This document shows positions 35,949 to 44,374 of a stretch of DNA of 64,000 bases, in pieces (position 1 is the first letter of the stretch; each line of letters begins with the position of its first letter). Position numbers and translations under genes: made by a program. Source of the DNA: Mycolicibacterium vulneris (GTDB taxonomy: Bacteria > Actinomycetota > Actinomycetes > Mycobacteriales > Mycobacteriaceae); NCBI RefSeq assembly GCF_002104765.1, contig NZ_NCXM01000029.1, positions 1-64,000 on the forward strand, in the 5' to 3' direction. The notes beneath the pieces were generated by a model that saw only the letters and a program-made list of their open reading frames with translations, was not told the origin of the DNA and did no database searches.

Positions 35949-36371
35949 GGTCGTCCCGACGTCACGGTGCGTGCATCACGTGATCGGAGGCGCCGGCCGG
36001 CGCAGTGATCGACCGATCTCATTTCTTGTCCCGTGTGTGGCAATGTCCCGTTTGATTCAGCGCCACAGTACGAGTGTGGTCAGCCACATGTCCGTCCGGA
36101 TTTCGCCGACCAGTAGCCGGTTTTCGCAGGAATCGGTCGGGCACCGAGTATTGCCCGGCAAGCGCCGATGCAGTGGTCCGGGCGCGGTGAACGGATAGTT
36201 TATTGCGATATTCGGACACTCGATATGATGTGACGTGGGGAATATCACGCTCTGCCCGCGACAGAGTGAGTCGGCGTGCTATCTACCTCTGTAGACACGG
36301 CCGGATCCGAAGATGCAGGGTGGACGGGCTCGATCGTCGACTCGAACCATTCGGCCGTGAGAGGAGTGAGG
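35949..36371. promoter_or_regulatory. Divergent region between the two AraC genes
   Basis: No gene is supported here. It carries both AraC promoters and perhaps leader sequence of the second gene, because in-frame codons upstream of GTG 36372 (for example GTG 36276) cannot be excluded. I could not identify a repeated operator by eye. Confidence 0.45.
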
Positions 36372-37385
36372 GTGACTGCATCGCAGATCATGCAGCAGGG
36401 CAGCTCGGTTGCCGACCTGTCGGTTCTCGACGACTGCACGGAGACCTCCGATCCCGACGAAGCCGCTGACCTCTTGACGCGCGCGTACGCCCCACATCAG
36501 CTCCGGGCCAACGTGCCCACCCATTTCGACTTCGAATTGCGGATGACTGAGACCGAGCGCCTGCGCATCGGGCGGACCCGGATCGTCGGTGGCGTGACCA
36601 TCGATGTTCCCCCGACATCGAGCTTCTATGTGTTCTGCTATGCGCCGAGCGGAACCATCCGAGCGGCATCGGGCCAGAATTGTGTCCAGGTGAGCCCGAC
36701 TACGGGTTCGGTCATGACGCCGACCGAGCCATGGCGATTCGACCGCTGGACCGATGACAGTGCGCTGCTGGCGATGCGAGTCGACCGGGCCGACCTGGAG
36801 GACGACCTGGGCGCCATTCTCGGCAGGCCGATCGGCCCACCGATCAGGTTTCACCCGGAGATGGATCTGACCGATCGCTGGGGCCAGGACTTCCTGCGCA
36901 CGTTGCAGATCGTGCGCAACGAGATCCTCGACCCGGAGGGCCTGACCCGCCATCCGGTGCTTGCCTCCCGCTTCGAGCAGTTGCTCCGGTCGAGTCTGTT
37001 GCTGAGCCAGAGGCACAATTACTCGGATGCACTGCGCGAACCTGCGGAAGTGCCTATACCGAAGGCGATCCGCGACGTCGTGGCCGCGATCGACGCGGAC
37101 CCGCTGGCGATCACCACGGCCGCGGATCTGGCCCGGATCGCGTGTATGAGCCTGCGCGCACTGGAACAGGGGTTTGCACAATTCATCGGGGTCCCGCCGA
37201 TGTCCTTCGTGCGGCGAACGCGACTGCGCAACGTGCGTGAGGAGTTGTTGAGGTCGGACCCCGAAGTGGTGACGGTATTCGGTATCGCGCGCCGGTGGGG
37301 CTTCAACCACATGGGCCGGTTCGCGGCGTACTACGAACAGCAGTACGCAGAATTGCCGTCTCAAACGCTGCGCCGTAGCCGTTGA
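36372..37385 (+). CDS. AraC-family transcriptional regulator 2
   Basis: Paralogue of the divergent regulator. I chose GTG 36372, which follows GAGGAG at 36361-36366, giving 337 residues; a start at 36276 would add 32 residues. N-terminal cupin-like ligand domain with SSFYVFCYAPSG, C-terminal double HTH with SLRALEQGFAQFIG and RRWGFNHMGRFAAYY. The related pair may sense different intermediates or form a cascade. The luciferase-like gene at 37581 follows on the same strand after 195 bases and is a likely target. Confidence 0.86.
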   Translation: MTASQIMQQGSSVADLSVLDDCTETSDPDEAADLLTRAYAPHQLRANVPTHFDFELRMTETERLRIGRTRIVGGVTIDVPPTSSFYVFCYAPSGTIRAASGQNCVQVSPTTGSVMTPTEPWRFDRWTDDSALLAMRVDRADLEDDLGAILGRPIGPPIRFHPEMDLTDRWGQDFLRTLQIVRNEILDPEGLTRHPVLASRFEQLLRSSLLLSQRHNYSDALREPAEVPIPKAIRDVVAAIDADPLAITTAADLARIACMSLRALEQGFAQFIGVPPMSFVRRTRLRNVREELLRSDPEVVTVFGIARRWGFNHMGRFAAYYEQQYAELPSQTLRRSR

Positions 37386-37580
37386 CCGCGCAGTCGTAAC
37401 GGGCACTGTCCGGTCAGTCGTCAATTTCGAAATCGGATACGGCTGCACGAAATCCGGACATTTTCCTGATAATCCGCGGGATAGATTGCACCCGTTCGAG
37501 AAGTGTGCTCTGCACCAGATCAATTTCTGTGCTGAGACATATTGAGCCGCAACTTGTTCCATCGGTAATGGGAGAACTCA

Positions 37581-38666
37581 ATGACAAAGTCGTGGATCTT
37601 CGAGATCTTCAACTATCCCTTCAACGCAGATCCGGCCAAGTTTGATCCGCAGCTGTGCAAGGAACTCTACGACTGGAAAATGGAGTCGTGGATTGCAGCG
37701 GAAAGTCTCGGCTTCGATGGTGTCTTCTTCAGTGAGCACCACTTCAGTTCCTACAACGTGAGCCCGTCTCCCAACCTTCTGGTCGCTGCGCTGGCGCAAC
37801 GGACGCGATCGCTTCGGGTCGGAGTCATGGCGAATATCACCGCGTTTCACAATCCGCGCCGGTTGGCTGAGGAAGCCGCGATGCTGGACTACCTTTCCGG
37901 TGGCCGCCTCGAGGTCGGGCTCGGCCGCGGCGTCGACGAGCAGGAATTCCTGAAGGAAAACATCCCCATGGAGGAAACCCGGCCCCGGTTCGAAGAATCT
38001 CTTGAGCTCATCACAAAGGCTTGGTATCAACCAACTTTCAGTCATCACGGTAGGTTCTTCCACTACGACGAGGTGAGCATCTGGCCGCGGCCCCTGCGCG
38101 ATGAGCTGCCGTTGTGGATCACCGCGCTGAGCCCGGCGACGGTCACCTGGGCGGCCGAGATGGGCTACCGCATCACCTCGGTGTTCCAATCCACGGCAGA
38201 GCTGAAGAAGGTTTTCGGCACCTATAAGAGTGCATCGGTGGGCGCGGGACGTCAGCCCGGTGCCGGTGACATGGGGGTGTGCCGCAACGTTGTCATCGCC
38301 GATTCGGACCAAGAGGCGCGCGATATCGCCGAACCGGCGCTCGGTTTGCTGTTCGGTTTGTTCAAGGAGGCCGCGGTTTTCCATGACGTCGACCATGTAC
38401 CGGCGGGCTACGAGTTCTACTCGTCGTTCTTTCGTCCGTTTGTCGGGGGTGAGGTGTCGTTCGACGCCCTGATCGATATGGGGATCATCTGTGTGGGGTC
38501 ACCGAGTACGGTTCGGGACCAGATCGTCGCGCAGGTCGATGAGATCGGGTGCGGTCATTTCCTGAACTGGGGGTCGTTCGGGAACATGACACGTGACCAG
38601 ACCCTGCGCTCCTACGAGCTGTACAGCCGGCATGTGATGCCGGCATTGGCGGGCGGGTCTCGCTGA
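37581..38666 (+). CDS. LLM-class flavin-dependent monooxygenase
   Basis: Second luciferase-like protein, 361 residues from ATG 37581 with GGGAG seven bases upstream. Family landmarks: FSEHHFSSYNVSPSPN, AFHNPRRLAEEAAMLDYLSGGR, GLGRGVDEQEF and ELPLWITALSPATVTWA. It follows AraC 2 and is closed by a 15-base-pair hairpin, so it may be a monocistronic unit. It is not closely similar to the protein at 28367-29533; the three homologues in the island probably act on different substrates or form a heterodimer like luciferase LuxA/LuxB, which the sequence alone cannot decide. Confidence 0.87.
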   Translation: MTKSWIFEIFNYPFNADPAKFDPQLCKELYDWKMESWIAAESLGFDGVFFSEHHFSSYNVSPSPNLLVAALAQRTRSLRVGVMANITAFHNPRRLAEEAAMLDYLSGGRLEVGLGRGVDEQEFLKENIPMEETRPRFEESLELITKAWYQPTFSHHGRFFHYDEVSIWPRPLRDELPLWITALSPATVTWAAEMGYRITSVFQSTAELKKVFGTYKSASVGAGRQPGAGDMGVCRNVVIADSDQEARDIAEPALGLLFGLFKEAAVFHDVDHVPAGYEFYSSFFRPFVGGEVSFDALIDMGIICVGSPSTVRDQIVAQVDEIGCGHFLNWGSFGNMTRDQTLRSYELYSRHVMPALAGGSR

Positions 38667-38674
38667 GGGCCTAG

Positions 38675-38711
38675 CCAGGGTGCTGCCGGGCGAGTGCCGG
38701 CAGCACCCTGG
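38675..38711 (+). terminator. Hairpin terminator after the second monooxygenase
   Basis: Perfect 15-base inverted repeat: CCAGGGTGCTGCCGG at 38675-38689 and CCGGCAGCACCCTGG at 38697-38711, separated by a seven-base loop. It begins eight bases after the stop codon. No T-run follows, as is common for mycobacterial terminators. Confidence 0.8.
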
Positions 38712-39017
38712 GCGCAAACCTGTGTCATGTTTGGACAATGGATTCCGGTCCGTGACGCCGGTGAAGTAAACGCGGCAACTGTCACCTGTCGGATCTGCTT
38801 CAGTTCTCGATGTCGTCGACATGCGCGAGTGTATTGCGCTGCAATCAAACAGTATTGACGCGCCATCGCGGAATTGGTTCTGCGCTAATCGGATAGCGAC
38901 CTACGTTCTTCGGACTTCTTTGGCAATCGCCCTCAACGATACTCGGTGCCCATCAGCTGAATGGCCGAGAAGGCGTCAACCATCCTGTGAACATTGCATG
39001 AAATGGAGTGTCAAATA
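38712..39017. other. Intergenic stretch upstream of the third monooxygenase
   Basis: About 300 bases without a supported gene. It must contain the promoter of the 39018 gene; the last 30 bases are AT-rich and include TGGAG at 39004-39008 as a weak ribosome binding site. No operator was recognised. Confidence 0.4.
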
Positions 39018-40070
39018 ATGCGATTCGGTGTTCTGTACGACTTTCGCAATCCGCCGCACGACAAATGGTTCACCCCTTGGGGCGAATTCTATGGTGGGGC
39101 CTTTGAGCACATGGCCGCGGTGGAAGAAATGGGCTTCGATGCCATAAGCCTTGCCGAGCACCATGGTGATCCCGATGGGTATAACCCCGGCATTACCGCC
39201 ACCCTGGCCACCGCCGCCGCGCGGACCTCGCGAATCAGAGTCGGCACCAACATTATTCAGACGCCATTTCACCATCCGGTGCTGCTTGCCGAGGAACTTG
39301 CGGTTATCGACATCATGTCCTGCGGACGGCTGGATGTCGGCCTGGGCCAGGTCGGGCAGACCTTCAACATGGAATTCGGCATGTTCGGCATGAACCCGCG
39401 CTATCGGCCGAGCCTGCTTGACGAAAGCCTGGACGTGATCATCGGGGCGTTGACCGAAGACGAACCCTTCGACTACCACGGCAAACGCTTCGACCTGAAG
39501 GGGGTGTGGATCAACCCGAAGCCACAGCAGAAGCCATTGCCGATCTGGGTGGTTGCAGCGTTCTCGCAGAAAGCGATGGACAGGGTGGCCAGACGCGGTC
39601 TCGACGTCGGCGCTGCCGGCGGCTACTTCCTGGGGCTGACCGGCGGCGACACCTGGCAACAGTGGCTGGACGGCTGGCGCACCGCATGCGTCCGCAATGG
39701 GCGTGATCCCAACTATGCGCGGATCAACACTTTCGGCACGTGCTTCGTGACCGACGATCCCGAACGGGCGTGGCACAAGCATCGCGAAGGGCTGCTACAC
39801 AGCTTCAACTATCAGCGACAAGGTGTCCGGCCGTACGCCGAGATGATGCTGAACACCATTCCACAAGTGCCAGAAGATATCCCAGGATGGCAAGGACTCT
39901 TCAAGACCCCCGAGCAGGCGATAGCGGAACTGGTCGAAGCCTACGGCAATGACAACGCTCCCGATGAATTGCACCTGATGGCGACCAAGGCGGGGCTGGG
40001 GTGGGACGAATCAGCTGAGTATCTACGGAATTTCGCCGAGCAGGTCATACCCGCGGTCGCGGATCTCTGA
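39018..40070 (+). CDS. LLM-class flavin-dependent monooxygenase
   Basis: Third luciferase-like protein, 350 residues from ATG 39018. Landmarks: FGVLYDFRNPP, ISLAEHHGDPDGYNPG, TPFHHPVLLAEELAVIDIMS, GLGQVGQTFNMEFGMFG and PLPIWVVAAFSQKAMD. An alternative upstream start at 38994 lacks a ribosome binding site. The lipase-family gene follows after 33 bases and is probably co-transcribed. The same Glu-His-His motif as in the other two suggests a shared chemistry of FMNH2-dependent oxygenation. Confidence 0.86.
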   Translation: MRFGVLYDFRNPPHDKWFTPWGEFYGGAFEHMAAVEEMGFDAISLAEHHGDPDGYNPGITATLATAAARTSRIRVGTNIIQTPFHHPVLLAEELAVIDIMSCGRLDVGLGQVGQTFNMEFGMFGMNPRYRPSLLDESLDVIIGALTEDEPFDYHGKRFDLKGVWINPKPQQKPLPIWVVAAFSQKAMDRVARRGLDVGAAGGYFLGLTGGDTWQQWLDGWRTACVRNGRDPNYARINTFGTCFVTDDPERAWHKHREGLLHSFNYQRQGVRPYAEMMLNTIPQVPEDIPGWQGLFKTPEQAIAELVEAYGNDNAPDELHLMATKAGLGWDESAEYLRNFAEQVIPAVADL

Positions 40071-40103
40071 CGGCCAGAGAAATAAGAGACGGATTGATGA
40101 AAG

Positions 40104-41474
40104 GTGAATGTGACCGTGGGTAGCGTTGGGGATTTCGGTTCGGTGTCCGTAAAGCCTTGGCATAAGGTGTTGTTGATGACGGTGGTGGCCGTGCTCGCCA
40201 CGGTGGGCGCCGTAGTTCCGGGCATGCATGGGGCTCCGGCGGCCCATGCCGACGAGGGACGGTTTGAGCAGTTCTACACCCCACCTGACCCGCTTGGGGC
40301 CGGTCGCAATGGCGACGTGATCCGCACGGAGCCGGTGCATCTGGTTCTGGAGCCCTCGGGTCAGCTGGGTGCTTTTGTGGGCACCGGGACCCGGATCATG
40401 TATCGCAGTACCGACGCCACCGGGAATCCGGTTGCGGTGACCGGTACCTATATCGAGCCCGACCGACCATGGCCGGGAAGTGGGCCACGGCCGTTGATTG
40501 CCTACGCCACGGCCCCATACGGAATGGGAGAGCAGTGTGCGCCCTCGCGCCTTTTTGACCAGGGTATTCATGCCTCACTGGACACTGGGTTCGACGTGAT
40601 GTTCAACCTTGAGGAGGGCTTCGTCGCCACGCTGTTGGCTCGCGGCTTCGCCATCGTCATCACCGACGGCGTCGGATCGGGGGTTCACACCGCGGGCTCT
40701 CCGCAATGGCTGAATCGGGTCGCCGCCGGAACCGCACTGATCGACGCGGCACGTGCTGCCATGAAACTGCCCGGCACTTCGCTGGACCGGCATGGGCCGG
40801 TGGCATTTTGGGGATGGCTGTCCGGTGGCCAGGCGTCGCTGTCCGCCGCGGAGCTCGCCGGCAGTTACGCTCCTGAGCTCGACGTCGTGGGCACGTACGC
40901 GAGCGGCGCGCCCACCGATCTGTCGCAGGTGCTGGCGCCCATCGATGGCAATTTCCTCGCCGGCGCCGCCGGCTGGCTGTTGCGTGGTGTCATCGCTTCC
41001 TACCCGCAAACCGAAGAGGCAATCGACCAGGTGTTGACGCCCCGCGGCAAGGAGATGCTCGCCAACACCGGCCGCCAGTGCATGCTGCAGACCGGAATCG
41101 ACTACATGTTCCGGCATTTGGATGGCTGGTTCAACATCGACATCTACCAAGCCGTGAAGGTCGACCCGTTCAAAAGCCTGTTGGCCGCGCAGCGCATCGG
41201 CAACATCAAGCCGACCGGCCCGGTGTATCTATCGCACAATCGCTGGGATTCGTTCGGCCCGTACGCGGCAGTTGTCGATACCGCACGGGATTGGTGCCGG
41301 ATGGGCGCAGACGTCACGTTGTGGACTAACGAGCAGCCGCCCTTCCTGAACAAGCTCGACGTAAATGCGCTTTTAGGAGCGTTCGTAGATGGCGAGCGGT
41401 CGATGGCGTGGATCGCTGATCGGTTCAACGGGGTGCCCACGATACCGAACTGCGGCGAAATCCAGACGGCGTGA
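40104..41474 (+). CDS. Secreted lipase-family protein with altered nucleophile elbow
   Basis: Secretory-lipase (LIP) family protein, 456 residues. A basic N-terminus and hydrophobic segment (about 20-42) end at AAHA-DEG, a likely Sec signal cleaved near residue 49. The core matches mycobacterial LIP proteins (APYGMGEQC, LIDAARAA, SYAPELDVVGTYASGAP, FVDGERSMAW). In relatives the elbow reads FWGWSQGG with Ser as nucleophile; here it is FWGWLSGG, so Leu239 takes the Ser position and Ser240 the next. The protein may be inactive, have a shifted nucleophile, or do non-catalytic ligand binding. It lies 33 bases after the third monooxygenase and closes the island. Confidence 0.82.
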   Translation: MNVTVGSVGDFGSVSVKPWHKVLLMTVVAVLATVGAVVPGMHGAPAAHADEGRFEQFYTPPDPLGAGRNGDVIRTEPVHLVLEPSGQLGAFVGTGTRIMYRSTDATGNPVAVTGTYIEPDRPWPGSGPRPLIAYATAPYGMGEQCAPSRLFDQGIHASLDTGFDVMFNLEEGFVATLLARGFAIVITDGVGSGVHTAGSPQWLNRVAAGTALIDAARAAMKLPGTSLDRHGPVAFWGWLSGGQASLSAAELAGSYAPELDVVGTYASGAPTDLSQVLAPIDGNFLAGAAGWLLRGVIASYPQTEEAIDQVLTPRGKEMLANTGRQCMLQTGIDYMFRHLDGWFNIDIYQAVKVDPFKSLLAAQRIGNIKPTGPVYLSHNRWDSFGPYAAVVDTARDWCRMGADVTLWTNEQPPFLNKLDVNALLGAFVDGERSMAWIADRFNGVPTIPNCGEIQTA

Positions 41475-41739
41475 TGACGAACTGTTCAGCTCTGGGTGAC
41501 GTGGCCTTGCTGCTGGTCGTATTCAGTCAGTTCGGACGATGTCATTCTGGACTGCATGGTCGCGATGCCCCTGGCGAGGCAGCCACGATCTCTGGACCCA
41601 CCAGGTCGGCTGAGGAAGCGGAGAGGCACCCGACAGTCGCCAGGTATGTTGCGCGTGTATTGGTCTGCTGCACGAATAGGTGACACCTTGATACACGGAT
41701 AGGTGGCACCTTGATACCAGTGAAGAAAATCCTCACAAG
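41475..41739. other. Junction between catabolic island and recombinase remnant
   Basis: No supported gene. The stretch contains the 19-base direct repeats listed below and sequence at 41710-41737 that recurs near 60942. It probably contains the right end of the catabolic island and the left end of decayed mobile DNA. Confidence 0.4.
41676..41717. repeat. Pair of 19-base direct repeats
   Basis: ATAGGTGACACCTTGATAC at 41676-41694 is repeated as ATAGGTGGCACCTTGATAC at 41699-41717, with one mismatch and a 23-base period. The unit contains the palindrome-like GGTGNCACC. Its role is unknown; it lies at the left edge of the recombinase remnant and could be part of an old attachment or transposon end. 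Confidence 0.75.
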
Positions 41740-42687
41740 CCGGGGTCGCCGGTGGTTGCTGGGACGGTGTGCTTTCACCGAGCCAGTGTGACCCGGCACG
41801 GAATCGTCACCGTGACCCGTGAGGCTGGTCATTCGGCGATCCGCGCCATACTCGACAACCCGACACATCTGGGTGTGCGCGTCTGGGGTAAGCAGGAGAA
41901 CTACGAAGTTCTGGTAAATCCTGACGACGTCGCTGCCGGGTATGAGACGTGACGTATGCGGTGGCGCGGCCAGGCAGAATGGGTCGTGCCGCGGCAGCGT
42001 ACTTATGAAGCACTGATCCCTGACGATTTGGCTCAGGCTGTTCGTCTTCGCGCCCAGGCGCGGCGTGGTCCCGGCCTCGTGTGCAGCAGAGAATCGACGG
42101 TGCTGTAGGCGCTTCGGGGGATGTTGGTCTGCGCCGTGTACGGACGGCGGATGCAGGGCGCCGCTCGCTCGGACAGCGAACGACCCGCATTCTCGACCGC
42201 TGCGAGCTGGGTAGGTCGCGTTCTGTACCTGCCGAACTCAGTGATCACCCGCGCACGATCTACCTGCGTGAGGGCGTGGTGACAGCCCGACTCGACGAAT
42301 GGTCGCCAGCCTGGCCGATCCGGAGGACTGGCCGGCGGGCAGGTGGTCGACCCGGTAGCAGGAGCTCGCTACGCCGCTTCGCGGCGGCGGCAGCAGCAGT
42401 AGTAGCTCAGCGAGGAGGGGGGCGAGGTTGCGGCTTCGATTGCCGCGGTGGAGACCGGTGTGGCCGTTGAGGACCTCATCGATGCGCTGTGTCGCCGCAC
42501 TGCCCAGCGCGACGAACTGAAGGCGCGTGTTGTACGAGCCGAGAGGGCCTGCGTCGTGTCTGCTGCTCAGATCAACGAGTTGGTACAGGAATTGGGCGGG
42601 CTGTTAACGGTGCTTGGTGAGGCAACCGGGGCCGAGCGCGATCAGGTGTGCACGAGCCTCGGTCTGCGCCTTGATTATGATTTATAG
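41740..42687 (+). pseudogene. Decayed large serine recombinase, C-terminal half
   Basis: Successive frames match the recombinase and zinc-ribbon domains of actinobacterial serine integrases: SAIRAILDNPTHLGVRVW, YETRMRWRGQAEWV, YEALIPDDLAQAVRLRAQ, a YALRGMLVCA..CGRRMQG-like stretch, SDHPRTIYLREG, then a coiled-coil end (ETGVAVEDLIDALCRR to LGLRLDYDL, 42448-42687). Stops and frame slips near 42105, 42180, 42300 and 42400 break it. The N-terminal catalytic domain is missing. It indicates that the region was once part of a serine-integrase element; the defence genes follow immediately. Confidence 0.8.
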
Positions 42688-42733
42688 CTGCGACAAGTCA
42701 AGGCGACAGCCGACTTGAGTCGTGCCGCCGGAT

Positions 42734-42790
42734 GTGTCCGAGGGGGGAGTTGTCCACCTGCGACACGAGTTGAGACCTTCCAACTCGGTC
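42734..42790. repeat. Left copy of an imperfect ~57-base direct repeat
   Basis: GTGTCCGAGGGGGGAGTTGT starts a 57-base block that recurs in the same orientation at 47495-47550 with one gap and about nine mismatches. The shared core is CTGCGACACG followed by GAGACCTT. The two copies bracket the HTH, nucleotidyltransferase and STAND genes. Confidence 0.75.
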
Positions 42791-42846
42791 GTTGACGGAA
42801 CGGCCGATGGCCATCGTCATGAGTTTGAGCTGCATATATTGCGTAA

Positions 42847-43587
42847 ATGCGTCCTCTGGTCGACTATATATGTGTGAGTGAGATGACGGCTGTGGCAGGT
42901 GCGGAGATCCTGGGGGTTTCGGCGCGGCAGGTCGCGCGGCTTGCCCGTGCGGGGGAGTTGACGGTGACGCGGACGGTTGGCGGTGCGTTGTTGTTGGATG
43001 GTGCGTCGGTGCATCGGCTGGCAAACCAGGTCCGCCACAATGGGCGCCCATGGACGCCGGCCACGGCGTGGGCGGCACTCGCGTTGCTCTCCGGTGAGCG
43101 TGTGGATTGGCTGGACGCCTCGGCGTTGTCGCGGCTGCGGCATCGGCTGCGGGCTGGCGGCGCGTCGCAGTTGTGTTGGATGACGCGTCGCCGCGCGTCG
43201 GTGCTTCGGATGCGTGGGTGGGGCACCGATACCGGGCTGCTGGCCTCGGGAGTCAGTGCATTGCACGATGAGGCGATGTCGCAGCTGTTCGATCTCACGG
43301 CTGTCGATGGGCGAGTCGAGGGTTATGTTCGTGCTCGCGATTTGGCCGGCGTGGTCGGCGCGGCCGGGCTTATCGATGACGTGGGGGGTGACGTGATCGT
43401 GCGGGTGGTGCCTGAGGATGCCGGCTACGCGGTCGACCACATCGTGACGGCCGCGGTGGCGGTCGACTTGGCCGAGTCGCTGGACACCCGTGAGTCTGCT
43501 GCGGGGATCGGTGTCCTGGAGGATCTGCTCGACCGGTTTCGTTCCGGTGACACCGGCCGGCGCGTGTCGGGACGACGGGACCGATGA
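42847..43587 (+). CDS. HTH protein, probable antitoxin of an AbiE-like pair
   Basis: DNA-binding protein of up to 246 residues. An N-terminal helix-turn-helix (AEILGVSARQVARLARAGEL) with a wing-like VTRTVGGALLLDGASV is followed by a domain of unknown type and an acidic C-terminal part. The coordinates give the longest frame; GTG 42874 or ATG 42883 fit the domain start better, and an inverted repeat (CATATAT at 42833, ATATATG at 42866) would then lie in its promoter. The last four bases overlap the nucleotidyltransferase gene (ATGA). This layout is that of type IV AbiEi-AbiEii systems, where the first gene is the autoregulating antitoxin; homology to AbiEi is inferred from layout, not shown. 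Confidence 0.72.
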   Translation: MRPLVDYICVSEMTAVAGAEILGVSARQVARLARAGELTVTRTVGGALLLDGASVHRLANQVRHNGRPWTPATAWAALALLSGERVDWLDASALSRLRHRLRAGGASQLCWMTRRRASVLRMRGWGTDTGLLASGVSALHDEAMSQLFDLTAVDGRVEGYVRARDLAGVVGAAGLIDDVGGDVIVRVVPEDAGYAVDHIVTAAVAVDLAESLDTRESAAGIGVLEDLLDRFRSGDTGRRVSGRRDR

Positions 43588-44342
43588 GTCCGCAGGCCGA
43601 GAATCGACCGCTCTGGCAGGTGGATGCCCCGGCCGGCGGATGGCCGTCGCCGTGGCCGCAGCTCGTCGAGATCGCCCACGCCGTCCCCTGCACGCAGTGG
43701 ACGCTGGTGGGTGGATTGATGGTGCAGCTGCATGCGGTGCGGGCGGGGTTGCCGCTGACCCGCGCCACGCGTGATGTGGACATGATCCTGCACATCGAGA
43801 CCGGAGCGGCGACATTTGGTGGTGTCCGGCGTGACTTGGAACGCCTCGGATATCGCCTGCGTGAACCCGTCGGCAGCGGGCCGGTACACCGTTTCGTCCG
43901 TGGTGCTGGCGACGGCGAGACGGTCGATGTCATGGTGGCCGATCGCCTTCCGCTCAAGCTTCATCCGAAGGTGTTGCAGCGGAAGGTGTTTGCCGTCCCG
44001 GGTGGGACTTCGGCGCTGCGCAAGACGGTCAACTGTGAGGTGACTGCCGGCGCGGGCGCCGTCACGCTCAGCATTCCTGACGTGCTGGGCGCGTTGGTGC
44101 TCAAAGGCGCTGCCTACCTGGATGACTCGCGTGATCGCGGTCGCCATCTCGATGACGCGGCAGTGCTGGCCTGCGCAGTGACCGATCCGGTTGGTGATCG
44201 CGCTCGGATGATTGGCAGCGACCGCAAACGTATCGCCGCGCTGTGGACGATGCTCAGTGATCTTGGCCATCGATCGTGGATAGCTACGGGGACAAACTCA
44301 CGACGAGGGCACGCAGCACTGCGAGTCCTGAGCGGCGGCTGA
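43584..44342 (+). CDS. Nucleotidyltransferase, probable toxin of an AbiE-like pair
   Basis: A 252-residue protein with a minimal nucleotidyltransferase core: WTLVGGLMVQLHAV (Gly43-Gly44) followed by TRATRDVDMIL with Asp64 and Asp66, the metal-binding pair of the pol-beta-like superfamily, and a later acidic segment around DVMVADRLP. AbiEii-type toxins add nucleotides to RNA targets such as tRNA; MNT/HEPN-type antitoxins share the fold, so the roles could be reversed. ATG overlaps the HTH gene, so the pair is co-translated. It converges on the STAND gene with 32 bases between stops. Confidence 0.75.
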   Translation: MSPQAENRPLWQVDAPAGGWPSPWPQLVEIAHAVPCTQWTLVGGLMVQLHAVRAGLPLTRATRDVDMILHIETGAATFGGVRRDLERLGYRLREPVGSGPVHRFVRGAGDGETVDVMVADRLPLKLHPKVLQRKVFAVPGGTSALRKTVNCEVTAGAGAVTLSIPDVLGALVLKGAAYLDDSRDRGRHLDDAAVLACAVTDPVGDRARMIGSDRKRIAALWTMLSDLGHRSWIATGTNSRRGHAALRVLSGG

Positions 44343-44374
44343 CAATCCTGGGTGTTATCAGTGCTTCGAGTGTC

